The notes under the pieces were generated by a model. It was not told where the DNA came from. It searched no databases and saw nothing but the letters and a program-made list of their open reading frames with translations. A program made the position numbers and the translations under genes. From Planctomycetota bacterium (GTDB lineage Bacteria; Planctomycetota; Phycisphaerae; WQYP01), in the NCBI GenBank assembly GCA_021818565.1, contig JAKATV010000437.1, forward strand, positions 1 through 18,546: 18,546 nucleotides of DNA. Direction: 5' to 3'. Positions 7,204 to 16,509 of this stretch are shown here, piece by piece. The number at the start of each line of letters is the position of its first letter. The stretch's first letter is position 1.

Positions 7204-9765
7204 TTATCCGCCGGGCGGATCAAAAAACAGGCCGCTTAGAACGGCGTTTTCCCCGCGGATCGGATCAAATCGCACGCGTACACTCCCATGGCACTCAAAC
7301 ACCATATACTTCCCGCCGGAAAAATGGGAGAACGCCTGCACGGGTGCCAGAAGTTTTTTGGTTCGCAGGTCTTCAATCGTAATCGTTTCTTTGCGATTTT
7401 TATGATCAAAATCGACTGCGTACAATGCCAGGCGATAGGGACGCGAATGCTTCAAACGTATATCGACGGCGGCCTGCGGATTGCGATTAACCAGGTTAGA
7501 ATAAAATACTCCGGCCATACGATGATGCGCGCCATTTTGAGCGCTTGCTGCCAGCGCTCGAATATCCGATCCGGAAGTGGCCCACCGGATTTTATATCCC
7601 CATAAACAATGAACCGATTTGACATATTGCGGGAGATGTTCAATGTTCGCGTCTTTTACGCCATCTGCAAAAAGAACATAACCATCGTGTCCATATATGC
7701 CGCCCCAGTTGCCCTGCGTGATGGAATCCTGCCCCAGCACCTGCACCGGATAGATAAACGGCTCACGCAGAAAGGGCGGGGTGTGCCCATGGTAGGAAAT
7801 GGCCAGCGTATATTGTCCCGGCAGCACATTCGTGAAATAAACAAAGTTCCGGCTTTGCACCGCACCGCTCACGCCGGCACACGCCTTAAAATGACCATCA
7901 TGCCATGTCGGATTGCCATTGATGGTAATGGTAGTGATGCGGCGGTCTACCTTGGGTATCCCGATGCGCGCTACAATCCCCGCGGGAATTGTGTACTTGG
8001 CTGTACCGTGGTTCACATTAAGCGACTCGGAAATAATCCCATGCGGCGTGGGGGCGGTGGCTTTCACCCAAGTCAGAGTTCGACCAAGATGGGGAACAAT
8101 ATCCACTATGGTAAATCCAGGGGTGGTGGGGCGGATCCCCGCAATCCATTGAGTCAGCCAGGTGGTGCAGCCGGAACTCCAAGGATGGCAGAGGCTGGTG
8201 GGGCCGCAAATCATGCTTGGAATACCACCATTGGTGGGAATAATCTGGTTCCAGCTTGGCCGGTAAGCTTCAAAAAATGTGGTGCCTCCATAGTTAATCT
8301 GTCCGCCCCAATCATCAAGCACCGTTTCCAAGGCCTCGTCCCATTGGTGTATCCGGGCCATCGCTTCCACCACGAAGTACTCGTTGAATGGCGAAAAGGA
8401 GATTCTATCCAACCGATCGGCAAAGCATCTGCGGTACAACGTCTGCTGCTGCGCCGGAGTGGGAATGCCGGCGTTGATGCCATCGCTGGCGGGATAAATG
8501 TTAACGCTCTGGACCCAATTGCTGTGGCGCCGAATTTTTGCGGAATATAGGTCAGCAATCCTAATATACTTGGCCTGCATTTCTTTGCGCCCGGCCGCTC
8601 CGGCCGCCCACGCAAAACGCCGGCAGGTCTCCACAAACAGCATCCTGTACGCCTCGCGGGCCTCTGGATTTTCCGCGCTGGCAAATCCCCCGAGCCGGTC
8701 GCCCCATCCATAGAACCGAATCGGTGGATGCGCAAAATCGGTGGCAGCCCTGTCCAGCAGCTTTTTCACCAGTGGAAAATACCGTTGTAGTTCTACCGCA
8801 TCGCCGGAGTAGCGGTAATAGTCCACTAAACTCAATACCCAATACAGATAATAACTGGCAATGCGGTTGCCCTTGCCGGCGGAAATATTGAGATTTTGCT
8901 TGACGAAACTGAAATTGCCAAACGCTGCCATGGCCGCCGACTGGGCAATGTGCGCGTCTCCCACCCAGGAGATGCGATCTCCCCTATCCATCAGAATGGC
9001 CCCGAAATAATGGTGCAATAGATTTAGTTTTACCGTGTAGGCACCCGTGTACCATATCCGGGTGAGCATTGAATTGCTGCAGGAAAAACTACCACTATAA
9101 TTGGTGGGCTTAATTTGGCAAATCGCCCGGATGGCAGTAATATGCCACGGCTTGCCGGAAAAGCTTTTGATGTAAATCCAGCCAAATCGCACGCCTTCAT
9201 AGTATTGCGGGTTGAGCTTGAGCCGATATGTCTCGCCGATTTTCTCAGGCACGCCGATGGCATGGTTGGGTTCGTGTGCGGGTGCCTTGAACTCGCTTAC
9301 ACCCATCTTGATCGTGCCGGCGTTAAAATCGGGACTGTCAAATTCGATCCATGCGGCGCTTTCCGTGCCGAAGTCCACGCGAATGGCCCCCGTCCCCTTG
9401 ACCGTGATATTGCAACGATTGGTGGTCGCGGATTTCAGACCGGAGAACGACTTGGGGGTGCGTGTACTAACCGCCATCGGGCGCAACACATAACTTTGCA
9501 GTCCATCAGAGGCGCTTGGATGCCGCCAGCGATACGCCAGCAGCGGATCGGGAGAAAGTGGTACCGGCGGAGCGGAAAATGAGCCTCCGTGCAAAGACGG
9601 ATATGGCTCAGGAATTGGTGAAGCTTTGGATTCCAGATGATATTCCGGCAGACCGATCATCCGCGGGGCCTGGCCTCGCGCCACCTGTCCGCCGAGCATG
9701 GTCAACACCAGGCACGTGGCGAAAGTGATCAGAATACCAGATAGAATGAGCCTACGGTGTTTCAT
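7204..9765 (-). CDS. GH78-like alpha-L-rhamnosidase with extra C-terminal domain
   Basis: This 853-residue secreted protein has a signal peptide (RRLILSGILITFATCLVLTML). Residues about 115-220 form a beta-sandwich (VDFGTESAAWIEFD...). The (alpha/alpha)6 catalytic barrel spans roughly 225-560. The GH78 acid loop appears as DRGDRISWVGDAH (260-272); D263 aligns with the general acid, Asp in place of the Glu of Bacillus RhaB, and D270 with the following conserved Asp. TTFFEAYRPSW carries E499 at the place of the second catalytic Glu, and SLCHPWSSG (524-532) is a usual barrel end. A beta domain follows (about 560-660), then a separate module at about 670-853 starting with SITQGNWGGIYGHDGYVLF and ending SGLFFDP, a module I recall on planctomycete and verrucomicrobial rhamnosidases, function unknown. 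The start has GAGG seven bases upstream. Predicted role: removal of terminal alpha-L-rhamnose outside the cytoplasm. Confidence 0.85.
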   Translation of the reverse strand: MKHRRLILSGILITFATCLVLTMLGGQVARGQAPRMIGLPEYHLESKASPIPEPYPSLHGGSFSAPPVPLSPDPLLAYRWRHPSASDGLQSYVLRPMAVSTRTPKSFSGLKSATTNRCNITVKGTGAIRVDFGTESAAWIEFDSPDFNAGTIKMGVSEFKAPAHEPNHAIGVPEKIGETYRLKLNPQYYEGVRFGWIYIKSFSGKPWHITAIRAICQIKPTNYSGSFSCSNSMLTRIWYTGAYTVKLNLLHHYFGAILMDRGDRISWVGDAHIAQSAAMAAFGNFSFVKQNLNISAGKGNRIASYYLYWVLSLVDYYRYSGDAVELQRYFPLVKKLLDRAATDFAHPPIRFYGWGDRLGGFASAENPEAREAYRMLFVETCRRFAWAAGAAGRKEMQAKYIRIADLYSAKIRRHSNWVQSVNIYPASDGINAGIPTPAQQQTLYRRCFADRLDRISFSPFNEYFVVEAMARIHQWDEALETVLDDWGGQINYGGTTFFEAYRPSWNQIIPTNGGIPSMICGPTSLCHPWSSGCTTWLTQWIAGIRPTTPGFTIVDIVPHLGRTLTWVKATAPTPHGIISESLNVNHGTAKYTIPAGIVARIGIPKVDRRITTITINGNPTWHDGHFKACAGVSGAVQSRNFVYFTNVLPGQYTLAISYHGHTPPFLREPFIYPVQVLGQDSITQGNWGGIYGHDGYVLFADGVKDANIEHLPQYVKSVHCLWGYKIRWATSGSDIRALAASAQNGAHHRMAGVFYSNLVNRNPQAAVDIRLKHSRPYRLALYAVDFDHKNRKETITIEDLRTKKLLAPVQAFSHFSGGKYMVFECHGSVRVRFDPIRGENAVLSGLFFDPPGG

Positions 9766-9814
9766 ATTTATTCCTCAAGTGTTTCTATCCTTCAAAGGAT
9801 CAGGCTTCCATACC
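9766..9814 (-). other. Intercistronic gap with small hairpin
   Basis: Between the two GH78 genes, the minus strand has ATCCT TTGA AGGAT, a 5-bp stem with a tetraloop (six base pairs if closed further), at about 9788-9801, just upstream of the GAGG Shine-Dalgarno of the downstream gene. It may affect mRNA processing or translation; too short to call a terminator. Confidence 0.35.
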
Positions 9815-12598
9815 TTATCCCGGTTTCACGGCCGCGTTGGAATGGCGCGTGGAATTTAACGGCAATTCGTTGAATCTGTAATCGCCCGCTTCCACCAGAC
9901 ACTTAATGGAAGAATTTTCTTTCCGCACCACGATCACGCCGGGGTCCTTAATCGCTGATTCCGCCGGCCATAGGCGATGCCCGGATTCTGTGATTACGAC
10001 GTGGCCCTTGGACAGTTTGGGAATATAGATTGACGCTTGGCAGTTAGCCGGAACATGAACCGAAAGCACTAACCGGCCACCAGCGGATTTTTTCCATTTG
10101 ACGGTAATCCGCCCTTTGACGGTGGGAACAGCACCTTGAGCGAATGTCAGGCCGGAGGTATCGGGGCGTACATCAAACGTGGCAAATCCGCCGCTGGTGG
10201 GTTGAACGCCTAAGAAGTATCGCAAAAATTGATAACCCGGATACGAAGTCCAAGCGTGATTTACTTCGTAATTACGGCCATACTGGAAACTCTCCCAACA
10301 AGCCCGGTTCGATTCCAGCATCGGGCGATAACGGGCCAGATCGTGCACTACAAACGCTCCGCCGCCGGCCTTTAGCAGTCCGCTGTAAAATGCGTCTCCC
10401 CCATAGCCGCCGATGTCTGGTTTACCGGCTTTTTCAATCGCAGCGAGAATGCCGGACTTATCCGCCGTCGGCTCAATGTTATAGCGCAACGCCCAAGCCG
10501 AAGCCAGCGGATACATTTTCTTCCGGTCTGTTCGCGCCAGATAATATCGCCCATTGAACAAATGGGTATTGATGCCGGTTTTTACCGCGCTCGCCTGGCG
10601 TGCGTACCGGCGGCTTTGATTCGCATGGCCCAGGACGGAAGCTATACGGGAGGCAATGCGCAGGTCTTGATAATATTCGCAGGCGGTAGCCGTATTGTAA
10701 CCACCGCTGGGCATGTTGCCGCCGGCATAGTCCGAAATCCGCGAGGTACGCGGATTTAGAAGTTTTGTCGCCGAACTTTGATAAGTCTTGATCCACCGGA
10801 GAAAGTGCTTCAGACGCGGCTCCAGCGTATTCAGCAGTTCCTGGTCGCCAGTAAACAGGTATTGCCGCCACAACAACATCGGCCAATACATGGCCCACTC
10901 CGCACAGACCCAGTTAACTGATGACGGGCTGCAGTCGCGAAATGCTCCGGTAGCTAGTTGTTCGCCTGCATAGTCGTGCACTACTTTATCCATGATCGTT
11001 GTGTCACGGTCATTATAAAGCAGAACATTGCCGATGAGATAACTGTCCGCCAGCCATGGCGATTGTTCACGGTTGGCGTCGGTGCTGATAATGCCCTCTT
11101 GGACGCATTGTTGGGCTGAACGCACACACATTTTGTAAATTGCATTCACCAGAGGACTCGAACAGTGAAAGCGTCCAGCCACGTCGGCATCGCAGTAAGC
11201 CCAAATCCCGCGCACGTCAGAGGGTTTTAGGGAACCCGCGTAGCCGGTTATTTTCAGAACTTGGAACGACGTATGCCGTCCGAAATTCGCATCCCATGTT
11301 TCTGTTCCGCCCCGGCAGATATATTCGTCCCAGCCGGCGGGCTTACGCCCACCGGTCATTTCATAGTACTGCACCCGTACCGTACTGCCCGGACGGTTCT
11401 GGTGCATCGTAAGTTCAGGCCAACCGACGATGCATCGTCCGAAATTCACCAGCCATGCACCATTGTCTCGGGTGATACTCACCGGCTTGAGCGCCGCCTG
11501 TTCCCGTTCTAGAGGAGCCATTTGCGCAAACAGACGATAACGGGAGCGGTTCACCACGGTAGCGGCGGCCCAGTGGGAATCGTCAAACCTCGCCGTTCGC
11601 CAGCCGACCGGTTCCAACAGTGAATCAAATTTAATCGCGGCGCGATTTCTGAATGATCCAATGAAATAGGTTGGAGGATTTTCGATAAATGGGGTATGAG
11701 CCAGAACCTTCCACGATTTATTGGTTACAATTGTTGACCTTGAGCCGTCACTATAATTAAACCGGGCTTCGAGCATAAAGGCTGGTTTGCCGTTGCGACC
11801 GGTGTCTCGCCAAGTCCCTAGCCAGTGGGCCTTGGCGGCAAACACATTCGTGCCGGTCTTCACCAATTTGGTGATGTCATAGGAATTATATTGACCATAA
11901 TGGTATGGATCACACCGGGCCGGCCCCATACCCAGAAGATGGCCATTGAAATATAAAAGGTAATCGTTCTGCGCGGTAACATAAACTTTGGCTAAAACCG
12001 GTTTGTGTGTGATCGTGAACGCCTTGCGGAAATAAGCGAAATTATTCTGGTTTGAAGTTCCGTCCCAAATGTATTGCGCTTTCCAGTGGCTCAACCCCGT
12101 GTCAAAAAAGGCCGGAGTGCTATATGGACTCGGTTGACCGGTCTGATCCCAGATACGCACTTTCCACCAAAACCGCGTCGCAGCGGGCAGCGTTTTACCC
12201 GTGTACGGCACCGAAGCCGATTGGCTAGAATCCATCTTGCCGCTGTTCCACCAAGATTCAGCATTTTCCGCCAGACGCTTGCGGCTTGCCGCCACTATGA
12301 CCTGATACGCTGACTGCCTTGCTCCCCGGCCGGCAGATACGGACTTCCACGTAAATAATGTTGTGTTTTGATCAATCGCCAGCGGGTCGTGCACGCCATT
12401 GACCAGCAGCCCCACAGGGGCCGCCAACTGGCCACGCGCTTCAAATGCAATATTAGAATTCGCTGCGGTGGTGGCTGGCGTGTGAGCCAATCCCGGTTTT
12501 GATCGCGAAATAGCCGTGTGGGCGCAAAGCCGTGGAACAAATAAAAAGAATACCGCCAACGTGACTGTGGTCTTGCAGACACTACACTTGAATTTCAT
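9815..12598 (-). CDS. Secreted GH78 alpha-L-rhamnosidase, multi-domain
   Basis: This is a full-length family 78 alpha-L-rhamnosidase. The open frame begins with a TTG at 12610, but the ATG at 12598 has GAGG six bases upstream and is the likely start (927 residues). Numbering below follows the longer frame. A signal peptide (TTVTLAVFFLFVPRLCA) is followed by an N-terminal fibronectin-like domain (VNGVHDPLAID to PAFFDTG, about 67-172). Next comes the rhamnosidase N-domain (WKAQYIWDG to about 370, with YFRKAFTI and NDYLLYFNGHLLGMGP), a concanavalin-like domain (about 375-475), and the (alpha/alpha)6 barrel from about 480. The acid loop DANREQSPWLAD contains D511, E515 (general acid) and D522; CWESF supplies E773 as the second catalytic residue; NHAWTSYPGYQFLRYFLGV ends the barrel. 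A C-terminal beta domain closes the protein. It hydrolyses terminal alpha-L-rhamnose. It begins 21 bases after the stop of the preceding gene. Confidence 0.92.
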   Translation of the reverse strand: MKFKCSVCKTTVTLAVFFLFVPRLCAHTAISRSKPGLAHTPATTAANSNIAFEARGQLAAPVGLLVNGVHDPLAIDQNTTLFTWKSVSAGRGARQSAYQVIVAASRKRLAENAESWWNSGKMDSSQSASVPYTGKTLPAATRFWWKVRIWDQTGQPSPYSTPAFFDTGLSHWKAQYIWDGTSNQNNFAYFRKAFTITHKPVLAKVYVTAQNDYLLYFNGHLLGMGPARCDPYHYGQYNSYDITKLVKTGTNVFAAKAHWLGTWRDTGRNGKPAFMLEARFNYSDGSRSTIVTNKSWKVLAHTPFIENPPTYFIGSFRNRAAIKFDSLLEPVGWRTARFDDSHWAAATVVNRSRYRLFAQMAPLEREQAALKPVSITRDNGAWLVNFGRCIVGWPELTMHQNRPGSTVRVQYYEMTGGRKPAGWDEYICRGGTETWDANFGRHTSFQVLKITGYAGSLKPSDVRGIWAYCDADVAGRFHCSSPLVNAIYKMCVRSAQQCVQEGIISTDANREQSPWLADSYLIGNVLLYNDRDTTIMDKVVHDYAGEQLATGAFRDCSPSSVNWVCAEWAMYWPMLLWRQYLFTGDQELLNTLEPRLKHFLRWIKTYQSSATKLLNPRTSRISDYAGGNMPSGGYNTATACEYYQDLRIASRIASVLGHANQSRRYARQASAVKTGINTHLFNGRYYLARTDRKKMYPLASAWALRYNIEPTADKSGILAAIEKAGKPDIGGYGGDAFYSGLLKAGGGAFVVHDLARYRPMLESNRACWESFQYGRNYEVNHAWTSYPGYQFLRYFLGVQPTSGGFATFDVRPDTSGLTFAQGAVPTVKGRITVKWKKSAGGRLVLSVHVPANCQASIYIPKLSKGHVVITESGHRLWPAESAIKDPGVIVVRKENSSIKCLVEAGDYRFNELPLNSTRHSNAAVKPG

Positions 12599-12619
12599 TT
12601 GATGCCTCAACTGGAATGG

Positions 12620-15454
12620 TTATTTGATGTGTCCAACAAGCTTTCCCATATATGGCAGATTCAACTTGATTCGTTGTCCTTTCAGCGGCGACCATGGCTC
12701 AAAAAAATAGCCATGCTTGTTGAAGCCAATGCCGTAATGGCCGGTGAATAAAGCCTCGATACCGTCCCAATCTTCAGGTAGATATCCCTCACCACGGCCA
12801 ATGGAACCATTCCAAGCATAAAACGCGCTGCCGACCGGGTTGCGTTGACGTTTTCCACGTACCGCCACACCGCAATTAAACGTCCCCTTTTCATAGGATT
12901 TCATCAACGGCCAGAGAAGCCGTTCCGCCGCCTGGTGAAGGCCCTCCATATAAAGCGCCTGAATGACGTAGTATTCATACGGAGGCGTGGCACCGCCGTT
13001 CATGTATACCTGCCAGGTATCCATACCATTTGCCTGCCGCGGAGCACCGCTGGTATGCGGTATATAATCCGCCGGACTGAAGGGAATTAAATTGGTCGGC
13101 AAACCGAATTGGTATGAATGGAAACCAATGGCTTCTAACTTGGCCAATAGCCGTTGTAAAATAGCTTTCGCCGCTTTGTGAGGCACCAGCCCTTGGCAGA
13201 TAGCAAATCCATTGACCCATGGAAACATGTAGTCGTGCAGTTTCCCGCCTTTGCTCCGCCATCCGGCCAGCACCCCGGTGCGCGGGTCAAAAAACAATTT
13301 GAAATACACCGCCTTGATGCGGCGGGCATCCTCCTGATAACGTGTGGCCATGGCGGGCCGGCCGGCGAGAGTTTCCAGATCAGCCATACATCGAAAGGCC
13401 CGGTAGTCCGCCGCGTTGGCATAGGCATCTGCACCATGGATGTTGTACGTATCAAACCACAATCGTTCTGGACCCGGATGAACGATTAAGCCGTCCGGGC
13501 GGAAATCCGCCGCGAGGTCATTGGCCACACATTCCAGCGGCTGCAGCCACTTGTGCAATTGGTTCATGCCGCCGATCGTGCTTATTACGTACCAGCCGGA
13601 AATGATCAAATAGGCAGGTGTCTCATCCGATGCGGTACGCCAATCAGCGGCGTACACATTGCGTGCCGGCATCATATAACCGGGATATCCCTTGAGGTAC
13701 CGGTTGACGGTTTCTTTCACCAGCGCCATCGGAGAAATCCCGTCTTGCAAATGGGGGACAAACAGCGACTCCTGAGCGTAAAACAGAACAGCCAAGCCGC
13801 AGTCCAGACTCATCACGCTATTGCTGACCATCTGCAGGTCCGGACGCCATTGCGTGATATTCAGAGAGTATTTAGGAAATCTCTTGAGCCGCGGATCATG
13901 GTCCACCAAGGCCGGCAATGGCTCCAGTCGCTTGACAGCGAAATGCAAAACTGTGTGCCACGGCTTCGGGGTGATTTCATTGAGTCCATCCTCGCTGGTC
14001 GGCGCGTGCGGTGTGATATCAACCCAGTATTTGGTTGCTATGAAAGGTTTCGCCGGGGTGCGGTAGAACGCACACGGATCTTCGGTACAGGTTATATACG
14101 CCGTCCCGAAGTCCGGTGCCGCCAGATAGCACGGCGTTTCCACGTAATTCATAATCTTTGAGGGATGGCAGACGAATGTTGTCGGGGTCTGATTGGCGGC
14201 AAAGTGAAACCGGAATAATCCGCCGCGCATTGCGATCTTTCGGTTGGCGACTGCGGATAAGCCCAGATCGAATCCTCGCTGATTGGCCCGAATGGATATT
14301 TTTTCATATACCCCGGGGGCCAGCATCACCGGGCTGTACATAAATACGTTACCGCGGCGCGTCAGACGGGCGGATCCCCGCCGACCTGCCGCGGTGAACA
14401 ACTGATGCAGTATGGGATAGGCCCCGCGCCGCGTGAGAAAATTAACGTTCAACTCACCCTTGCCAAGCGAGTCCCAAGACAAAAAAGTTATCCGCGGTTT
14501 GGCCCGATCCAGCACAATGCGATACCAGAGCGTGCTGATACTCAATGTCCGGCCACTTGTGGTGACTGTCGGCACAAATTCTGTGGATTTAAGACCAGTC
14601 GCCAACTCGCCGGCCTCAACTGCATTCTCTGGCACTGGGGCGTTGCCAGAGGACGTGGCAATGTCGTCGGCGTCCGTGCCGTAAATTTTTACCTGCGCCA
14701 ATTCGGCGATACGCGATTGCGGTGTGACGGAGGCCGCATTTCGTTTGATCAAAAGGCGGAAATTATCGGTGACGACGGGTTCAAAATAGACTGTGTAGGA
14801 TAGCGTCCGCGGATCAAATAGTGCGCTATGCATACTGAAAAGCGTGTGTACAGTCGCACCATCATTGGTGGAATATTGGCCTGAAAAATCGACCGGAGCG
14901 GAAGCCGCATCTGCGGCGTACAGAACTACCTTATTTATACGACGCGGACCGGGAAAGTGTATCCAGACCCACTGCGGCAGACGCTGATAAGGGTTGCTTA
15001 TCCAATACATGGAAGAAGCCTCGCCCGGACGGAACTCTCCGCTGATCAGTCGATTTACGCCGCGTTTGTCCGTCAGCAAACCATTGCGAAAATCACGCGA
15101 GCTGACGATCACCTTGACGCCTTTTTCACGCCAGGACGCAACGTTGTGATAACCGCCAATACGATCTGAATTCGGCCGCGCAACCTGTCGGCCGACAGCG
15201 GAGTTGTCGTTCGCACCAAAAACGTTCGAACCGTCGGAAAGTGCCCCGACGATTCCCGCCAGCAGTGCGACTACAAATAGCGCGGCCATATTTGAAGCCA
15301 GGCATGCGAGCTGTCGGCAATAAGGTACTTCCATCCGAGATAAGGCGGCGGTATACGCACGGGTCGCAAAAGGGAAACGCGAGAGGCCACTTTTTTGGGT
15401 AGGCCTGTTGGCGTGCAATTCTGCAATATTCGCTATCGAAAAACCTTCAGTCAT
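12620..15454 (-). CDS. F5/8C-like domain plus helical-barrel protein, putative novel glycosidase
   Basis: The open frame extends to a TTG at 15544 (974 residues), but that start lacks a Shine-Dalgarno. The ATG at 15454 overlaps the stop of a small upstream ORF (ATGACTGA), giving a coupled start and 944 residues; ATGs at 15475 and 15334 are alternatives, the last one placing a typical signal peptide (MAALFVVALLAGIVGAL) near the N-terminus. By the long numbering, residues 145-294 resemble a discoidin/F5-8C carbohydrate-binding domain (WVWIHFPGPRRINKVVLYAA, DNFRLLIKRNA, IAELAQVKIYGTDAD). After a beta-rich middle region, the C-terminal 400 residues look like an (alpha/alpha)6 barrel (WFDTYNIHGADAYANAADYR, PWVNGFAICQGLV, PPYEYYVIQALYMEG, DWDGIEALFTGHYG). 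No known GH family is recognised and catalytic residues cannot be named. The operon context suggests action on the same polymer as the rhamnosidases. Confidence 0.78.
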   Translation of the reverse strand: MTEGFSIANIAELHANRPTQKSGLSRFPFATRAYTAALSRMEVPYCRQLACLASNMAALFVVALLAGIVGALSDGSNVFGANDNSAVGRQVARPNSDRIGGYHNVASWREKGVKVIVSSRDFRNGLLTDKRGVNRLISGEFRPGEASSMYWISNPYQRLPQWVWIHFPGPRRINKVVLYAADAASAPVDFSGQYSTNDGATVHTLFSMHSALFDPRTLSYTVYFEPVVTDNFRLLIKRNAASVTPQSRIAELAQVKIYGTDADDIATSSGNAPVPENAVEAGELATGLKSTEFVPTVTTSGRTLSISTLWYRIVLDRAKPRITFLSWDSLGKGELNVNFLTRRGAYPILHQLFTAAGRRGSARLTRRGNVFMYSPVMLAPGVYEKISIRANQRGFDLGLSAVANRKIAMRGGLFRFHFAANQTPTTFVCHPSKIMNYVETPCYLAAPDFGTAYITCTEDPCAFYRTPAKPFIATKYWVDITPHAPTSEDGLNEITPKPWHTVLHFAVKRLEPLPALVDHDPRLKRFPKYSLNITQWRPDLQMVSNSVMSLDCGLAVLFYAQESLFVPHLQDGISPMALVKETVNRYLKGYPGYMMPARNVYAADWRTASDETPAYLIISGWYVISTIGGMNQLHKWLQPLECVANDLAADFRPDGLIVHPGPERLWFDTYNIHGADAYANAADYRAFRCMADLETLAGRPAMATRYQEDARRIKAVYFKLFFDPRTGVLAGWRSKGGKLHDYMFPWVNGFAICQGLVPHKAAKAILQRLLAKLEAIGFHSYQFGLPTNLIPFSPADYIPHTSGAPRQANGMDTWQVYMNGGATPPYEYYVIQALYMEGLHQAAERLLWPLMKSYEKGTFNCGVAVRGKRQRNPVGSAFYAWNGSIGRGEGYLPEDWDGIEALFTGHYGIGFNKHGYFFEPWSPLKGQRIKLNLPYMGKLVGHIK

Positions 15455-15587
15455 CCGCGTGCATATATCCTGCATATTTGCGTAACTCCATTCTAATAAT
15501 GATCTGTAGCATAAAGTTCCGTATAGCTGCCACAGTGTCACCAAGTGGGGGACCTAGGGCATCGGTAATGGCCGCGATTTTTGCCAT
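15447..15587 (-). CDS. Small ORF, 46 residues, coupled to the following gene
   Basis: In the gap after the pseudopilin gene, an ATG at 15587 is preceded by a strong Shine-Dalgarno (GGAGG, 9 bases upstream) and lies 22 bases after the pseudopilin stop. The frame MAKIAAITDALGPPLGDTVA then AIRNFMLQIIIRMELRKYAG and YMHADD ends with TGA inside ATGACTGA, where ATG is a candidate start of the next large gene. The position, Shine-Dalgarno and stop/start overlap together suggest a real leader peptide or small protein. The middle (RNFMLQIIIRMELRKYAG) could form an amphipathic helix. No family is recognised; the frame is short enough to arise by chance. Confidence 0.45.
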   Translation of the reverse strand: MAKIAAITDALGPPLGDTVAAIRNFMLQIIIRMELRKYAGYMHADD

Positions 15588-15609
15588 CGCGGGACACCTC
15601 CAGCTCATT

Positions 15610-16509
15610 TTATTCCCAGAAGGCCTCGTTAGCTTGCCAGTAATTGCACTCCAGTTGCGAAGGACCATGCCAGGAAACTGAAGCATCATTCAGAAGAATA
15701 TTGGCACCGCTGACTTGGCCGTTGGAATTAAGATGATTGGGGACGGGATAATTCCCCGTTGCGCTCCACCAGCTAAGCGTCCATGATCCGTTATTAAAGT
15801 AGCTGGCTGTAATATCGCTGCCCAGAATTGTTCCGGGACCTCCATGATCGCTTTGGGTAAATTGGTTCTTTGGATCAACTAAATTGAGTTGGGGGTAAGC
15901 TTTCATGGTCCATGGATTTACGACCGGTGCCGTGGTATTCCCTCCGTTAAATTGCGCTGATTGTGTACGTTTGTACCAATATTCGTAACCGAAATAGACA
16001 TTTGTCCATGGGATCAGATGGTTCGACTGTGTCAACGTATAATTGCCATTGTCTAGCGGGCTCCAAGTCGGAGCGTAGGTGCCCAAGTATATCGAGGGCG
16101 TGGCCGCCGAAAAGAATGTGTTGGTTGGACAATAGTATATCACGGGAATCTTGACTATTCCCGTAGAGAATAGCAAGCCGAACCCACTGGGGTAATACGG
16201 GTTGTACGTAACAGGATACAAGTTGGGCGGGTGCACCTGCGTTTGCTGCGCAACATTCCCGAAAGGCAGGTTTTCGTTGGGATTCGGGTACTGTCCCCGG
16301 TTGATGGAGTCGTACTCGCTTACACCGATGCCCAGTTGGCGTAAATTCGATGCGCATTGAATCCGCAATGCCACTCGCTTGGCCTTCGCCAGCGCCGGCA
16401 GAAGCAGGGCAATCAGCAGGGCAATAATGCTGATCACTACCAGCAATTCAATGAGCGTAAATCCGTGCGGCCGCACCTGCGCCTTCACCATTGTTTTAGC
16501 ATTTTTCAT
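15610..16509 (-). CDS. Prepilin-type N-terminal cleavage/methylation domain protein (pseudopilin-like)
   Basis: A 299-residue protein with a classic type IV prepilin/type II pseudopilin leader: basic residues, then HGFTLIELLVVISIIALL, with cleavage predicted between G16 and F17 and the +5 glutamate at E21. The hydrophobic helix continues to about residue 42 (LLPALAKAKRVA), followed by CASNLRQLG, a usual pseudopilin spacer. The C-terminal segment NHLNSNGQVSGANILLNDAS (258-277) then VSW is a diverged version of the H-X9-DG processing-associated motif found in many planctomycete and verrucomicrobial prepilin-like proteins. The start has GGAAAGG six bases upstream. Such proteins occur in very large numbers in these phyla and their role is unknown; here the gene is second in a polysaccharide-degradation operon and its product may be at the cell surface or periplasm. 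Confidence 0.92.
   Translation of the reverse strand: MKNAKTMVKAQVRPHGFTLIELLVVISIIALLIALLLPALAKAKRVALRIQCASNLRQLGIGVSEYDSINRGQYPNPNENLPFGNVAQQTQVHPPNLYPVTYNPYYPSGFGLLFSTGIVKIPVIYYCPTNTFFSAATPSIYLGTYAPTWSPLDNGNYTLTQSNHLIPWTNVYFGYEYWYKRTQSAQFNGGNTTAPVVNPWTMKAYPQLNLVDPKNQFTQSDHGGPGTILGSDITASYFNNGSWTLSWWSATGNYPVPNHLNSNGQVSGANILLNDASVSWHGPSQLECNYWQANEAFWE

Noticed and set aside
7609..8550. 313-residue plus-strand frame inside the second GH78-like gene
   Set aside because: It is antisense to a well-supported GH78 catalytic domain; composition is that of a reverse-complement shadow.
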